A stretch of DNA of 48,659 nucleotides. Origin: JBBDYH01 sp040901795 (lineage in GTDB: Bacteria > Planctomycetota > Planctomycetia > Pirellulales > JALHPA01). Position numbers and translations under genes: made by a program. Shown piece by piece: positions 38,164 through 48,300 of this stretch (position 1 is its first letter; each line of letters begins with the position of its first letter). Location of the stretch: contig JBBDYH010000016.1 of the NCBI GenBank assembly GCA_040901795.1, positions 1 to 48,659 on the forward strand, given 5' to 3'. Below the pieces are notes generated by a model. The model saw only the letters and a list, made by a program, of their open reading frames with translations, was not told where the DNA came from and made no database searches.

Positions 38164-38748
38164 AAGATCCTGTTCCTCAAAAATGAGCACGAATGCTCTG
38201 GTCGTTTGTCAACGGGCATGTTGGAAGTGGCGATCGCCTGTGCCCGTCGGAGTCTGCCCTGGGGAGCCGATGTGGTCGAACCGTTACATTCCTGTAGAGG
38301 CTGCAAGCTCTGCGACGCGCTCTGGCGACGAGCAGCGACTCAATCCCACAAGGCGAGGAGTCGTTCTACGCGGAAGCCATGGTCAATGTTCTCCTAAGGT
38401 GCGCCGAATTATTCCTTGAACGGCGATTCCACTCCCGTCGTTCCAGAACGGGATTCCCTCGACAAGTGCCATCGTAAAGCTCAAGTGCTGTCCAGCCCAA
38501 GGGCCACAGGCTTCCGCCGTTCCGAAAACCACTGGGTTGCGGAATACCGCATTCGATAGCCCCTTGCCATACGCTCGTTGCGGCGTCCGTTTCGCGATGT
38601 GTGGTGGTCATTGCCCATAATTACCCCAAAGGCGATTTCCAAAAACGGTTGATGCCGACGTTTCTGTCAGGCTCTAATAGGTGTTCGGAACGCCTGGGAA
38701 TGCTCACCGCATTCGATTCACATTGCCACGGCATCGAGGAGAGGTCTC
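38164..38748. other. Divergent gene-free region before moxR
   Basis: About 585 bases without a supported gene. Small frames (for example 38206 + and 38366 -) show no family features or ribosome sites. It separates the metalloprotease (-) from the MoxR cluster (+) and presumably holds both promoters, but no convincing -35/-10 pair was seen. Confidence 0.45.
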
Positions 38749-39777
38749 ATGGCATCGCTATCCACTCGCCCCGCGGCAACCAACCTTTGTGACAACGACG
38801 TCCAGGCAATCGACCAATTGCGGGACCTCTATGCCCGGATGCGCAAAGAGCTGGGCCGCGTGATCATCGGACAGCACGAGGTGATCGAAAGGTTGTCGAT
38901 CTGCCTCTTCGCCCGCGGGCACGCGCTGTTGATGGGCGTGCCGGGGCTGGCCAAGACGCTGTTGGTCAGCAAGCTCGCCGAGATGATGTCGCTGCGGTTC
39001 AGCCGCATCCAATTTACGCCCGACCTGATGCCGATGGACATCACCGGCACCGACATCCTGCAGGACGCCGCCGATGGTCGCCGCGAGTTCCAGTTCATCC
39101 GCGGGCCGGTTTTTGCCAACATCGTGTTGGCCGACGAAGTCAACCGCGCGCCACCGAAGACCCAGGCTGCCATGCTGGAAGCGATGCAGGAACAGAAGGT
39201 GACGGTGGTCGGCAAGACTTCTAAGCTGGAACCGCCGTTCTTTGTGCTGGCCACACAGAATCCTGTCGAACAGGAAGGGACCTATCCGCTTCCCGAAGCT
39301 CAGCTCGACCGCTTTATGTTCTTAATCGAGCTCGATTACCCTTCGGAAGAAGAGGAGGTGCTGATCGCGCGCACGACCACGGCCGATGAGCTGCCCGCAC
39401 TGAACCACTTGTTGACCGCTGAGGAGATCATCGACCATCAACACCTGGTCCGCCGTGTGCCGGTGCCCGACCATATCTATCAATACGCGGTGCGGCTGGT
39501 CCGCAAAACGCGGCCCCACGGCTCGGCGGCGCCCGCCTGGATTAAGCCACTGGTGGCCTGGGGCGCTGGGCCACGCGCCGTGCAGTACCTCATCCTGGGA
39601 GCAAAAGCCCGTGCCGCGCTGCACGGCAGCTATATGGTTCGGCTTGACGACATTCACGAAGTGGCGGTGCCGGTGCTGACCCATCGGCTGGTGACTACGT
39701 TCGCCGCTCAGGCCGAAGGCCTCGACGCCAAACAAATCGTCCGCCGCCTGATCGCCGAAACGATCGAGGAGCAGTAG
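38749..39777 (+). CDS. moxR: MoxR-family AAA+ ATPase
   Basis: A 342-residue AAA+ chaperone-like ATPase. Walker A GVPGLAKT (63-70), Walker B NIVLADE (about 124-130), sensor FFVLATQNPVEQEGTYPLPE and arginine finger AQLDRFMF are intact. MoxR proteins act with VWA-domain partners in maturation of complexes or envelope stress functions, and the downstream genes are exactly such partners. GAGGAGAGG lies 5 bases before the ATG, a strong ribosome site. First gene of a five-gene cluster; a 138-bp foldback element follows it. Cytoplasmic. Confidence 0.94.
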   Translation: MASLSTRPAATNLCDNDVQAIDQLRDLYARMRKELGRVIIGQHEVIERLSICLFARGHALLMGVPGLAKTLLVSKLAEMMSLRFSRIQFTPDLMPMDITGTDILQDAADGRREFQFIRGPVFANIVLADEVNRAPPKTQAAMLEAMQEQKVTVVGKTSKLEPPFFVLATQNPVEQEGTYPLPEAQLDRFMFLIELDYPSEEEEVLIARTTTADELPALNHLLTAEEIIDHQHLVRRVPVPDHIYQYAVRLVRKTRPHGSAAPAWIKPLVAWGAGPRAVQYLILGAKARAALHGSYMVRLDDIHEVAVPVLTHRLVTTFAAQAEGLDAKQIVRRLIAETIEEQ

Positions 39778-39779
39778 CA

Positions 39780-39917
39780 GTAGGGTGGGACAAGCTCGCG
39801 GAAATTATGGTGGGCCGTCGCAAGCCGATCAAACTGTGATTAGAGGCAAGCCGTTGAATGAGCATTAACTCGCGAGCGAAGGCCCACCGACACACCGGCT
39901 TGCTCGTCCCACCCTAC
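39780..39917. repeat. 138-bp foldback (MITE-like) element
   Basis: The ends are inverted: GTAGGGTGGGACAAGC (39780-39795) against GCTTGCTCGTCCCACCCTAC (39898-39917). Inside, CTCGCG/CGCGAG and GGTGGGCC (39809-39816)/GGCCCACC (39881-39888) are also inverted, giving a nested stem. It encodes nothing and lies between moxR and the DUF58 gene. Target-site duplications are not clear. Confidence 0.75.
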
Positions 39918-39939
39918 CGTCGTCAAGGAATTTGAACGC

Positions 39940-40851
39940 ATGTTCTCCGACCGCCAATCGCGCAGTTTTCTCGACGCCCAGGTGCTTTCGCGGCTGGGCG
40001 CGGTGCCGCTGTTTGCGCGGCGGCCGATGCAAGGGACCGTGTCGGGTCGCCATGCCAGCCCGCATCGCGGCTCGAGCGTGGAGTTCGCCGAGTATCGCAA
40101 ATACGTCCCTGGTGACGACCTGCGGCGGTTGGATTGGCGCGCTTACGGACGTTCTGATCGCTTCTACGTTAAAGAGTTCGAGGCCGATACGAACCTGCGG
40201 TGCTGCTTTGTCGTCGATACGAGCGGGTCGATGGGCTTCGGCTCGCGCGGCGTTACGAAGATTGAGTTCGCCCGGCGGCTGGCCGGAACGCTCGGCTACC
40301 TGGCATGTCAGCAGGGAGACGCCGTGGGGATGGCGTGCGTGGCTAAGGGGATTGTGCAAAGCCTGCCGCCGCGGCGCAACGCCGCGCACCTGCGGCTGGT
40401 CCTAGACCTGCTCGAACAGGCGCAGCCGCGCGGTGAGACGCAATTGGCCCTCGTGCTCCACGAGCTAGCCGAAACGATCCGCCAGCGGGCGCTGATCGTC
40501 ATCCTTTCCGACCTGTTCATCGAGCCGCCGCTGTTGGCGAATTGCTTTCAGCACCTACGATTTCGCAAGCACGATGTGGCGGTCTTTCACCTGCTCGACC
40601 CGCAAGAGCTGGAGTTCAACTTTCGCCGCCCGATGCGGTTTCTCGATATGGAAGGCGGTCCATCGATTTTTGCGGAACCGACCGACATCGCCGATCGCTA
40701 TGACAAGGCATTGCAACAGTACCTGCGGGACCTGAAGCAAGCGGTGCTAGAATCGGCGGTGGACTACCAACGAGTTTCACTGGACGACGACTACGAACAA
40801 GTGCTGGTCCGGTTTCTGCTGGGCCGCGCTCAGACGAAGGGGCTGCGATGA
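39940..40851 (+). CDS. DUF58 domain protein (VWA-like)
   Basis: A 303-residue cytoplasmic protein. The DUF58 core motif (EFAEYRKYVPGDDLRRLDWR, about 49-67) is followed by a von Willebrand A-like domain with MIDAS VVDTSGSMG (D93). It is the standard partner of MoxR ATPases. AAGGA lies upstream of the ATG. The stop overlaps the next start by ATGA. Separated from moxR by the foldback element but clearly in the same gene cluster. Confidence 0.92.
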   Translation: MFSDRQSRSFLDAQVLSRLGAVPLFARRPMQGTVSGRHASPHRGSSVEFAEYRKYVPGDDLRRLDWRAYGRSDRFYVKEFEADTNLRCCFVVDTSGSMGFGSRGVTKIEFARRLAGTLGYLACQQGDAVGMACVAKGIVQSLPPRRNAAHLRLVLDLLEQAQPRGETQLALVLHELAETIRQRALIVILSDLFIEPPLLANCFQHLRFRKHDVAVFHLLDPQELEFNFRRPMRFLDMEGGPSIFAEPTDIADRYDKALQQYLRDLKQAVLESAVDYQRVSLDDDYEQVLVRFLLGRAQTKGLR

Positions 40852-42830
40852 GTTTTTTGCAACCGTGGCTATTGGCCGGTCTGCCGCTCATTGCGCTGCC
40901 GATCATCATCCATCTGATCAATCAGCGGCGGTTCCAGACGGTGCACTGGGGCGCCATGATGTTTCTGTTCACCGCCCGCCGGATGTCGCGCGGCTATTCG
41001 CGCATCCGACAGTGGTTAATCCTCTTGTTTCGCACGCTCGCGGTGGCGGGATTGGTGTTCGCCATTAGCCGGCCGTTGGCCAGCGGTTGGCTGGGCCTGG
41101 CCGCCGGGGGCAAGGCCGATACCACGATCATCCTCCTCGACCGCTCTCCGAGCATGCAGCAGCGCGGCATCGAATCCAGCGACTCGAAGCTCGACACCGG
41201 CCGCAAGCAGCTCGTGCAAACGCTCTCGACAATCGGCTCCAACCGCTGGGTGTTGATCGAAAGCGCCACGCGCGAGCCGCGCGAGATCGAGTCGCCCGAC
41301 GCCATCTTGAATTTGCCCAGCACCGGTCCGGCCAGTGCGCCCGCCGATCTGCCGCTGATGTTGCAGGCTGCTCATGACTATATTCGCAACAATCGCGCGG
41401 GACAGACCGAGATCTGGATCTGCTCCGACCTGCGCGAAAACGATTGGTCTCCCGACAGCGGCCGCTGGGCGACGCTGCGCGATGCGTTTCTCGAGCTTCC
41501 GCAAGGCGTGCGCTTTCAACTGCTCGCCTATCCCCAAACGACAGCCGAGAATGTCTCGATTCGCATTACCGACGTGCGCCGGCAAACGACGGGCGAGAGC
41601 GCGGACCTGCTCGTCTCGTTTCGAATCACACGTGAAGGGGGCGGCGAAGAGAAGGTCAACATTCCGGTGCAGTTCGAAATCGGAGGCACGCGCTCGGTGC
41701 TCAATGTGGAATTGGCCGGCGCGCAAACCGATTACAAGGACCATCGGATTTCATTGGGACGCGACCACGAGCGGGGCTGGGGGCGCATCTCGATCCCGGC
41801 CGATGCGCAGCCCGCCGACGACGATTATTACTTCGTCTTCGATGACCCGCCGCCGCGACGATCGATCATTGTCGCAGACGATACGGACGTCGAGCGGCCG
41901 CTGAAGCTGGCGGCGGAAATTAGCCCTGACGCCGCGATCGAGTCCTCTGCCGAAACAGTCTCGATTGATAGCCTCTCCACGGTCGCCTGGGACGAAATTG
42001 CCCTGGTCTTGTGGCAAGCGCCCCTTCCGACCGGTGAGATTGCCGGTTTGCTCAATTCATTTGTCCAGCGTGGCGGCCAGGCAGTGTTTCTGCCGCCGGC
42101 GAATCCTAACGGCGACGAGTTCCTGGGGCTGAAGTGGAAATCGTGGCTGGACTCGACAAAGCCTGTCGCCGTGGAGACGTGGCGCGGCGATGAAGATGTG
42201 TTGGCCCGCACGCTGAGCGGCGCCGCGCTGCCGGTCGGGCAGCTCGATATCCGTCGCTACTGCGGGCTGATCGGTGAGGTCACCGCGCTGGCAACACTGA
42301 CCGGCGGCGCCCCGCTGTTGGCACGCGTCCCCAGCAAGCGCGGCGGTGTTTACTTTTGGAGCACCACGCCGGCGACGCGCGATTCGTCGTTGGCCACCAG
42401 CGGCGTCGTGCTGTATGCGTTCGTCCAGCGAGCGCTCGCGGCGGGCGCCGAAGTGCTCGGCAAGGCGCGACAATTGGACGCAGGCGAACCGAGCGGCGAA
42501 GACCCGCCCGCCTGGACGCGTCTCAACGACGGCGACGAGGGCATTTCGACCGAATACGCCGTCCATCGAGGCGCTTACTCGGCGGCGGATCGACTGTTGG
42601 CCGTCAACCGCCCCCTGGCAGAAGACAACGCACGCGTGTTAACCGACGCACGCGTCCATGAGCTGTTCCGCGGATTGAATTTCGTGCGCGTCGATGATCA
42701 GGCAGGCAACGTCAACTCGTTGGTGCAAGAGATTTGGCGGCTGTTCTTGATCACCATGTTGGCGGCATTGGTGCTGGAAGCGGCGTTATGCCTGCCAAAG
42801 CTGGCTCGTGGTAGGGGGGCAACGCGATGA
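40848..42830 (+). CDS. BatA-like membrane protein with VWA domain
   Basis: A 660-residue membrane protein. The N-terminus MSFLQPWLLAGLPLIALPII, with HLINQRRFQTVHWGAMMFL, is the BatA/aerotolerance N-terminal domain. A second hydrophobic helix (about 55-74) follows, then a VWA-like domain with IILLDRSPSM (D98). The middle includes a DUF4159- or GATase-like region (VAWDEIALVLWQAPL) and there is a C-terminal transmembrane helix (LFLITMLAALVLEAALCL). It is coupled to both neighbours by 4-base ATGA overlaps. It probably forms an inner-membrane complex with the next VWA protein; role inferred from family. Confidence 0.88.
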   Translation: MSFLQPWLLAGLPLIALPIIIHLINQRRFQTVHWGAMMFLFTARRMSRGYSRIRQWLILLFRTLAVAGLVFAISRPLASGWLGLAAGGKADTTIILLDRSPSMQQRGIESSDSKLDTGRKQLVQTLSTIGSNRWVLIESATREPREIESPDAILNLPSTGPASAPADLPLMLQAAHDYIRNNRAGQTEIWICSDLRENDWSPDSGRWATLRDAFLELPQGVRFQLLAYPQTTAENVSIRITDVRRQTTGESADLLVSFRITREGGGEEKVNIPVQFEIGGTRSVLNVELAGAQTDYKDHRISLGRDHERGWGRISIPADAQPADDDYYFVFDDPPPRRSIIVADDTDVERPLKLAAEISPDAAIESSAETVSIDSLSTVAWDEIALVLWQAPLPTGEIAGLLNSFVQRGGQAVFLPPANPNGDEFLGLKWKSWLDSTKPVAVETWRGDEDVLARTLSGAALPVGQLDIRRYCGLIGEVTALATLTGGAPLLARVPSKRGGVYFWSTTPATRDSSLATSGVVLYAFVQRALAAGAEVLGKARQLDAGEPSGEDPPAWTRLNDGDEGISTEYAVHRGAYSAADRLLAVNRPLAEDNARVLTDARVHELFRGLNFVRVDDQAGNVNSLVQEIWRLFLITMLAALVLEAALCLPKLARGRGATR

Positions 42831-45103
42831 ACACGGTGCGCTCGCTGACATTCCTCTGGGCCCCTTGGTCGGCCGCCGTGTCGTTGGCCGTGGTCGCGCT
42901 CACCGGATGGCTCTGCTTCGTCGCCTGGCGGCGCAGCGGCTACCGTACGGACTATGGGCTGCTCGAGCTGTTGCGGTTGGTTTTGGTGGTCTTTGTCGCC
43001 GTGCTTTTCAACCAGCCGGAGTGGGTGGAAGAGTTCCGCCCCGAGGAAAAGCCGTCGATCGCCGTCTTGTGGGACAGCTCGGCCAGCATGGACACGGTGG
43101 ACGTTCCTAGCCCACTGTCCCCCTCCGTGCCTTCCGTGCCAGTGCTCGCCGCGAGGTCGCCGCGGCGACCCACAAGCAGTGGCGCCAGCGGCCAATCCGC
43201 CTCGGCGCTCCTAATCTCTCGCCGCGAAGCGATCGCGCGCCTGACGGAGAGCCCGTTCTGGGACTCGCTCAAGGACCAATGGTCGCTCGTGATCCAACCT
43301 TTCTCGCCGTCAAAAACAGAGCAAGGCACCAACCTGCACGGCCCGCTGGCCGCCGCGCCCGCCCGCTTCGATAATCTGCGCGCGGTCGTATTGGCGTCCG
43401 ATGGAGACTGGAACACCGGCCAACCGCCGGTCCAGGCAGCGTCGGCGCTGCGGCTGAAAGAGATTCCCGTGTTTGTCGTTCCGGTCGGCAGCTCCTCACG
43501 GTTGCCCGACGTGGAACTCTTAAGTCTCGACTCGCCGACGTTCGGCATCGTAGGCAAGTCCGTGCGGATCTCGTTTACGATCGAGAGCACGCTCCCGCGC
43601 GAAACGCTGGCGACCGTCAAGCTCAATACCAGCGACGGCGAGGAGATTACCAAGGAGGTCCGAATCGCCGCGATGGGTCGGACGAGCGATTGGCTCGTCT
43701 GGAAGCCCAAGACGGTCGGCGATTACACGCTCACGCTCGATGTCCCCAGGCAGAGTGAGGAGCTGCTAGCCGACAACAATCAGCGCTCCGCCCCGATCTC
43801 CATCCGCGAAGAAAAGCTTCGCGTGCTGGTGGTCGAGTCGCTGCCGCGCTGGGAATATCGCTATCTGCGCAACGCCCTTTCGCGCGATCCGGGCGTCGAG
43901 GTTTCGTGCTTGATGTTTCATCCCGGCCTCAACAAACCGGGCGGCGGCAGCAAGGACTACATCAAACAATTCCCGCAAGGCCTGGAGGAGCTTTCAAAAT
44001 TCGACGTCGTCTTCCTGGGCGACGTCGGAGTTTCCGAGGGTCAACTTACCGTCGAGGACTGCCGGCTGCTCAAGGGACTCGTCGAACATCAGGCCAGCGG
44101 ATTGGTGTTTCTCCCCGGCTGGCAGGGGAATCAGATGTCGTTGTTTGACACCGAGCTCGCCGAGCTTTGCCCCGTCGTGCTCGACACCGCCCAGCCGGAA
44201 GGTTGGGGCTCGCGTACGCCCTGCCACTTCGAGCTCACCGAGACCGGCCGCCGCAGCCTGCTGACAAAGCTCGCCGAAACCGAGGACGACAACCTCGAGG
44301 TCTGGGAGAGTTTGCCCGGCTTCCAGTGGTACGCTCCGGTCCTTCGCGCCAAGGCGGGCAGTGAAGTTCTGTGCGTCCACAAGGAAGTCTCGAACGAGTT
44401 CGGCCGTTTGCCGCTTTTGGCGACGCGCACGTTTGGCGCCGGCAAGGTGCTCTACATGGCCACTGACGGGGCCTGGCGCTGGCGCAAGGGAGTGGAGGAC
44501 AAGTACCACTACCTCTTCTGGGGGCAAGTCGTCCGCTGGATGGCCTATCGCCGCAACATGGCCAAGGGCGAGACGATGCGCCTCTACTACTCTCCCGACC
44601 AGCCCGAAGTGCGGCAAACCATCGCCCTGGCCGCAAACGTCATGGAGCAAAGCGGTGAGCCGTTGCAGAAGGGGGACGTTTCGGCGCGGATCGTCGCCCC
44701 TTCGGGCAAGTCGGAGACGGTGCGGTTTACCTCGGCTGGGGACGAATGGGGTGCATTTGCCGCTCGTTTTACGGCCGAAGAGCCGGGGCGGCATCAGGTC
44801 ACGCTCGCGTGCAAGCAAACCGGCGCTACCTTAGAAACGTCTATCTTTGTGCAAGGCGCCGCCGTCGAACGCATCGGCAAGGCGGCGCGGCCGGAAGTGT
44901 TGGAAGAAATCGCCCGCGTGACGCGCGGTCAGACGATCCAGCCTGAAAAACTGGAGCAAGTATTGGAGTCGCTGGCCGCGTTGCCTGAGCCGCCGGCATC
45001 GATCCGCCGTGTGCAGCTTTGGTGCCATCCCGCGGTCGCAGGCACGTTAGTGGTTTTACTCGGCGTTTTTTGGATCGGACGAAAGGTCGTGGGGTTGATT
45101 TAG
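42827..45103 (+). CDS. Membrane VWA / glutamine amidotransferase-like protein
   Basis: A 758-residue protein with two N-terminal transmembrane helices (about 15-34 and 46-62), a VWA-like start (IAVLWDSSASMDT, D83), beta-rich middle domains, and a glutamine-amidotransferase-like domain. That domain reads LRVLVVESLPRWEYRYLRNA, FDVVFLGDVGV, GLVFLPGWQG; no catalytic Cys triad is evident. A C-terminal helix (VAGTLVVLLGVFWIG) ends the protein. Residues about 90-125 (Ser/Pro/Ala/Arg-rich) interrupt the VWA domain. They are encoded in part by a palindrome related to an intergenic repeat. It overlaps the BatA-like gene by ATGA. Confidence 0.85.
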   Translation: MNTVRSLTFLWAPWSAAVSLAVVALTGWLCFVAWRRSGYRTDYGLLELLRLVLVVFVAVLFNQPEWVEEFRPEEKPSIAVLWDSSASMDTVDVPSPLSPSVPSVPVLAARSPRRPTSSGASGQSASALLISRREAIARLTESPFWDSLKDQWSLVIQPFSPSKTEQGTNLHGPLAAAPARFDNLRAVVLASDGDWNTGQPPVQAASALRLKEIPVFVVPVGSSSRLPDVELLSLDSPTFGIVGKSVRISFTIESTLPRETLATVKLNTSDGEEITKEVRIAAMGRTSDWLVWKPKTVGDYTLTLDVPRQSEELLADNNQRSAPISIREEKLRVLVVESLPRWEYRYLRNALSRDPGVEVSCLMFHPGLNKPGGGSKDYIKQFPQGLEELSKFDVVFLGDVGVSEGQLTVEDCRLLKGLVEHQASGLVFLPGWQGNQMSLFDTELAELCPVVLDTAQPEGWGSRTPCHFELTETGRRSLLTKLAETEDDNLEVWESLPGFQWYAPVLRAKAGSEVLCVHKEVSNEFGRLPLLATRTFGAGKVLYMATDGAWRWRKGVEDKYHYLFWGQVVRWMAYRRNMAKGETMRLYYSPDQPEVRQTIALAANVMEQSGEPLQKGDVSARIVAPSGKSETVRFTSAGDEWGAFAARFTAEEPGRHQVTLACKQTGATLETSIFVQGAAVERIGKAARPEVLEEIARVTRGQTIQPEKLEQVLESLAALPEPPASIRRVQLWCHPAVAGTLVVLLGVFWIGRKVVGLI
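43145..43170. repeat. Palindromic repeat embedded in the VWA coding sequence
   Basis: CTCGCCGCGAG followed by the perfect 16-base palindrome GGTCGCCGCGGCGACC. Closely related to the intergenic repeat at 23594-23621. In frame inside a low-complexity insertion of the VWA domain. Confidence 0.65.
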
Positions 45104-45104
45104 C

Positions 45105-45207
45105 GTCATCCTGAGCGAAGTGAAGGATCTACTTTGAAGCGTCATCCTGAGCGAAGCGAAGGATCTACTTTGGAATTCGGTAGATGCTTCGCTCCGCTCA
45201 GCATGAC
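45105..45207. repeat. GTCATCCTGAGCGAAG repeats, two direct and one inverted
   Basis: Two 26-base copies start at 45105 and 45141 (36-base period) and read gtcatcctgagcgaag followed by ygaaggatct. An inverted, slightly changed copy is at 45182-45207. The arms can form a strong hairpin between two genes of the MoxR cluster. Confidence 0.85.
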
Positions 45208-45252
45208 AGCAGCACGCTGGAGCGACTTTCGGAATTGTAAAACGGTTAGGCG

Positions 45253-45283
45253 TTGCTTTTTTCCACCCGCCAGATGGTATATT
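45253..45283 (+). promoter_or_regulatory. Weak candidate promoter before the DUF4175-like gene
   Basis: TTGCTT (45253-45258), a 19-base spacer (longer than optimal) and TATATT (45278-45283), about 50 bases before the ATG at 45333. It suggests that the last gene can be transcribed separately from the cluster. Confidence 0.3.
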
Positions 45284-45332
45284 ACCGGCTTAGCTCTTTC
45301 GCCGTGCGGAATTCTTCAAGGAGGCGACTGAC

Positions 45333-48300
45333 ATGAGCGTTGCTCAATCGTCCACGGGGCTGCAACTTCCCTCCGCACTCCAAACCCAGTTACACGACTT
45401 TCGTCGCCGCGTCTGGACGATCAAGTCGATCGAAGCCTGCTGCGGCGCCCTGTTCGGTGTTCTCGTTTCGTATCTCGTTCTCTTCGGCCTCGACCGGGTG
45501 ATCGACACGCCGACCTGGGCGCGTGTGACGATTTTCCTGGTGGCCGTGCTCGGCTGTGCGTTCGTGCCGCTGTACCTGCATCGCTGGATTTGGCGCCACC
45601 GCCGGCTCGAGCAACTCGCACGGCTCCTCAGCCGCCGATTTCCAAGCCTCGGCGATCAAATGCTCGGCATCATCGAGCTGGTTCGCAGCGAGAGCGAACA
45701 GGCCCGCTCGCGCGCCCTGTGCGAAGCCGCCATTCACCAGGTTGCGCAAACAGCCGCCACGCGCGACTTTCGCGATGCCGTCCCCCGTCCGCGCCACCGC
45801 CTGTGGGCGTGGCTCGTCGCCGTGCCGGCCGTGGTCGCCCTGGTCATCCTGGCCTTGTTCCCCGCCGCAGCCGCCAATGCCTGGGCCAGGTTCCTGGCCC
45901 CCTGGCAACCGATCCCGCGGTACACGTTCACGTCCCTGGAAACACTTCCTGAGCGCCTGGTCATCCCGCATGGCGAGCCCTTCACACTCCCCGTGCGTCT
46001 GTTGGAGGATTCGCGCCGGCAGCCGGCACAGGGAACCGGGCGTCTCGGCAGCCAGACTGCTCTGACTGCCGAGCTGAAAGACGGCCGCTATGAATTTGCC
46101 CTGCCTCCGCAAATCGACGAGAGCTGGCTCGCCTTACACATCGGTGATGCTCGTCAAACCTCGCGGATCGTACCGATGTTGCGACCGGAGCTATCGGCGG
46201 TGAACGCAGAGATTCGCTTGCCCGAGTACTTGGAGCGTAAAGAACTGCTGTCCAAAGACGTCCGCGGCGGAGCGCTGTCGGTCGTCAACGGCAGCCAGGC
46301 AACCTTCGAGGCGACCGCCAACCGCAAACTGGCAAGTGCGCAGATTGACGGACGTCCGACCAAGGTGGCGGCTGCCAACCTCGCCAGCCGACCAACACGA
46401 ATTGACGCTTCGCGAAAGCTCGTGCTGGAGTGGCAAGACGAGTTCGGTTTGAAAGGGCTGGAACCGTTCACGGTTTCGATCACCGCGCGCGAGGACGAAG
46501 CTCCGACGCTGGCTTGCGATGGCCTTCCAAGGCAAAAGGTCGTGCTTGATTCCGAAACGCTCAACTTCACCGTCCGCGCACAGGACGATTTCGGCGTCAA
46601 GCGCGTCGGCATCGAGTGGCAAGGCGCCGATAGCGCCGCCTTAGATAGCGCCGCCGTCGAAAAACCGGCCAAAGGAGAGCAACTGCTCGCCGCCGGCGGT
46701 AGCGACAAAGAAGCGCTCGAGCTGGCGGCGACGTTCTGCGCGCAAACGCTCAAGATCGAGCCGCAGCCTCTTCAAGTCCGCATTTTCGCCGAAGATTATT
46801 TACCGGGCCGCGAGCGCGTTTACTCGGCGCCGTACCTGCTTTACGTACTCACCGCCGAACAGCACTCGATCTGGCTGACCGAGCAGCTTAGCAAGTGGCA
46901 TCGGCAATCGCTCGAGGTCCGCGACCGCGAGCTGCAGCTTCACCACACAAACTTGCAAATGCGTCTCCTCTCCGGCGAGGAGCTCGATCAACCCGACGTC
47001 CGCCGCCGTATCGAGGCTCAATCGGCCAGCGAGCGGGCCAACGGCCGGCGTCTCTCGAGCCTCGTGCTCGGCGGCGAAGAGCTCGTCCGGCAAGCGATGC
47101 GTAATCCCGAGTTCGGCGTGGGCCATCTCGAGAAATGGGCCGAGATGCTGCAAATCCTCAAGGACATTTCCGGCAACCGAATGCCCAACGTCGCTGACCT
47201 TCTCAAGCAATCGTCCCAAGCGCCGACCGCCGTCGCCGGTGCGCCGACCAAGTCCGGGCCGATCGCTGGGCAGGTACGAAACAATGCCGCGGCGAAAAGC
47301 GCCAAGCCGGCCGACAGCGAGCCCAAGCCCCCGGTCCCCCAAGTGGTCGATTCCGAGTCGTCGCAGCAGCCTCCGCCGAAAGACGGTGGCGAGCCGCAGG
47401 AACCCAAGAAGAGCAACTCCAGTTCGCGCCTGACGCTGCCGGTGACGACCATTGCCGACTCCAGCGCCAAGCCATCGCCGCCTTGCCCCGCCGGAGAAAA
47501 GCTCGATCAAGCCATCGTGGCGCAACAGGATCTGCTCGCCGAGTTCGAAAAAGTCGCCGACGAGCTCAACAAAGTCCTCGCTAATTTGGAGGGGAGCACG
47601 CTGGTCAAACGGCTCAAGGCGGCCTCGCGCAAGCAATACGTCATCGCCGGTAAGATCGCCGACCAGCTCACGGCGGCCTTCGGTCAGCCCGGCAATGTGA
47701 CGAGCAAGGAGCATCTTGCTTTCCGCGAACTGGCCGAGGCGGAAACGAAGAGCAGCCAGGATCTGTCGATGATCATGGACGACATGCAAGGCTACTTTGA
47801 GCGCCGCCGCTTCGAGCGGTTCAAAACTGTGCTCGACGAGATGCGCCAAGAGGACGTGGTCGGCAGCTTGCGGCAGCTCAGCGACGATGTCCGCGTCGAG
47901 ACGGGCCTGTCGATGGCCCAGGCCGAGTTCTGGTCCGATACGTTCGACCGCTGGGCCGACAATCTCGTTGACCCGGCCTGCTCCGGCCAGTGCCCCGGAG
48001 GGAAATCCAAAAGTAGCCTGCCGCCATCGGTCGTGCTCGAAGCCATGCAAATCCTCGAAGCCGAAGTCAATCTCCGTGAGGAGACGCGCGTGGCCGAACA
48101 GGCGCGCCCCGCCTTGGCAAACGAAGAGTACGGCCAGCGCGCGGGCGACCTCCGCTCAACGCAGGAGACGATTTCCGAGCGCGTAGCCAAGTTGATCGTG
48201 CGCATCCGCGATCTGCCCGATGGCGAGGCCGAGTTCGGCAAGGAGATCGCTTTGTTGTCGCAGGTAGAACTGGTCATGGACGAAGCGGCCGACATTCTGG

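Noticed and set aside
38366..38611. 81-residue minus-strand frame in the gap before moxR
   Set aside because: No ribosome site, motif or coding bias strong enough to support a gene.
46800..48050. 416-residue minus-strand frame
   Set aside because: Antisense to the DUF4175-like gene; no recognisable domain or ribosome site.
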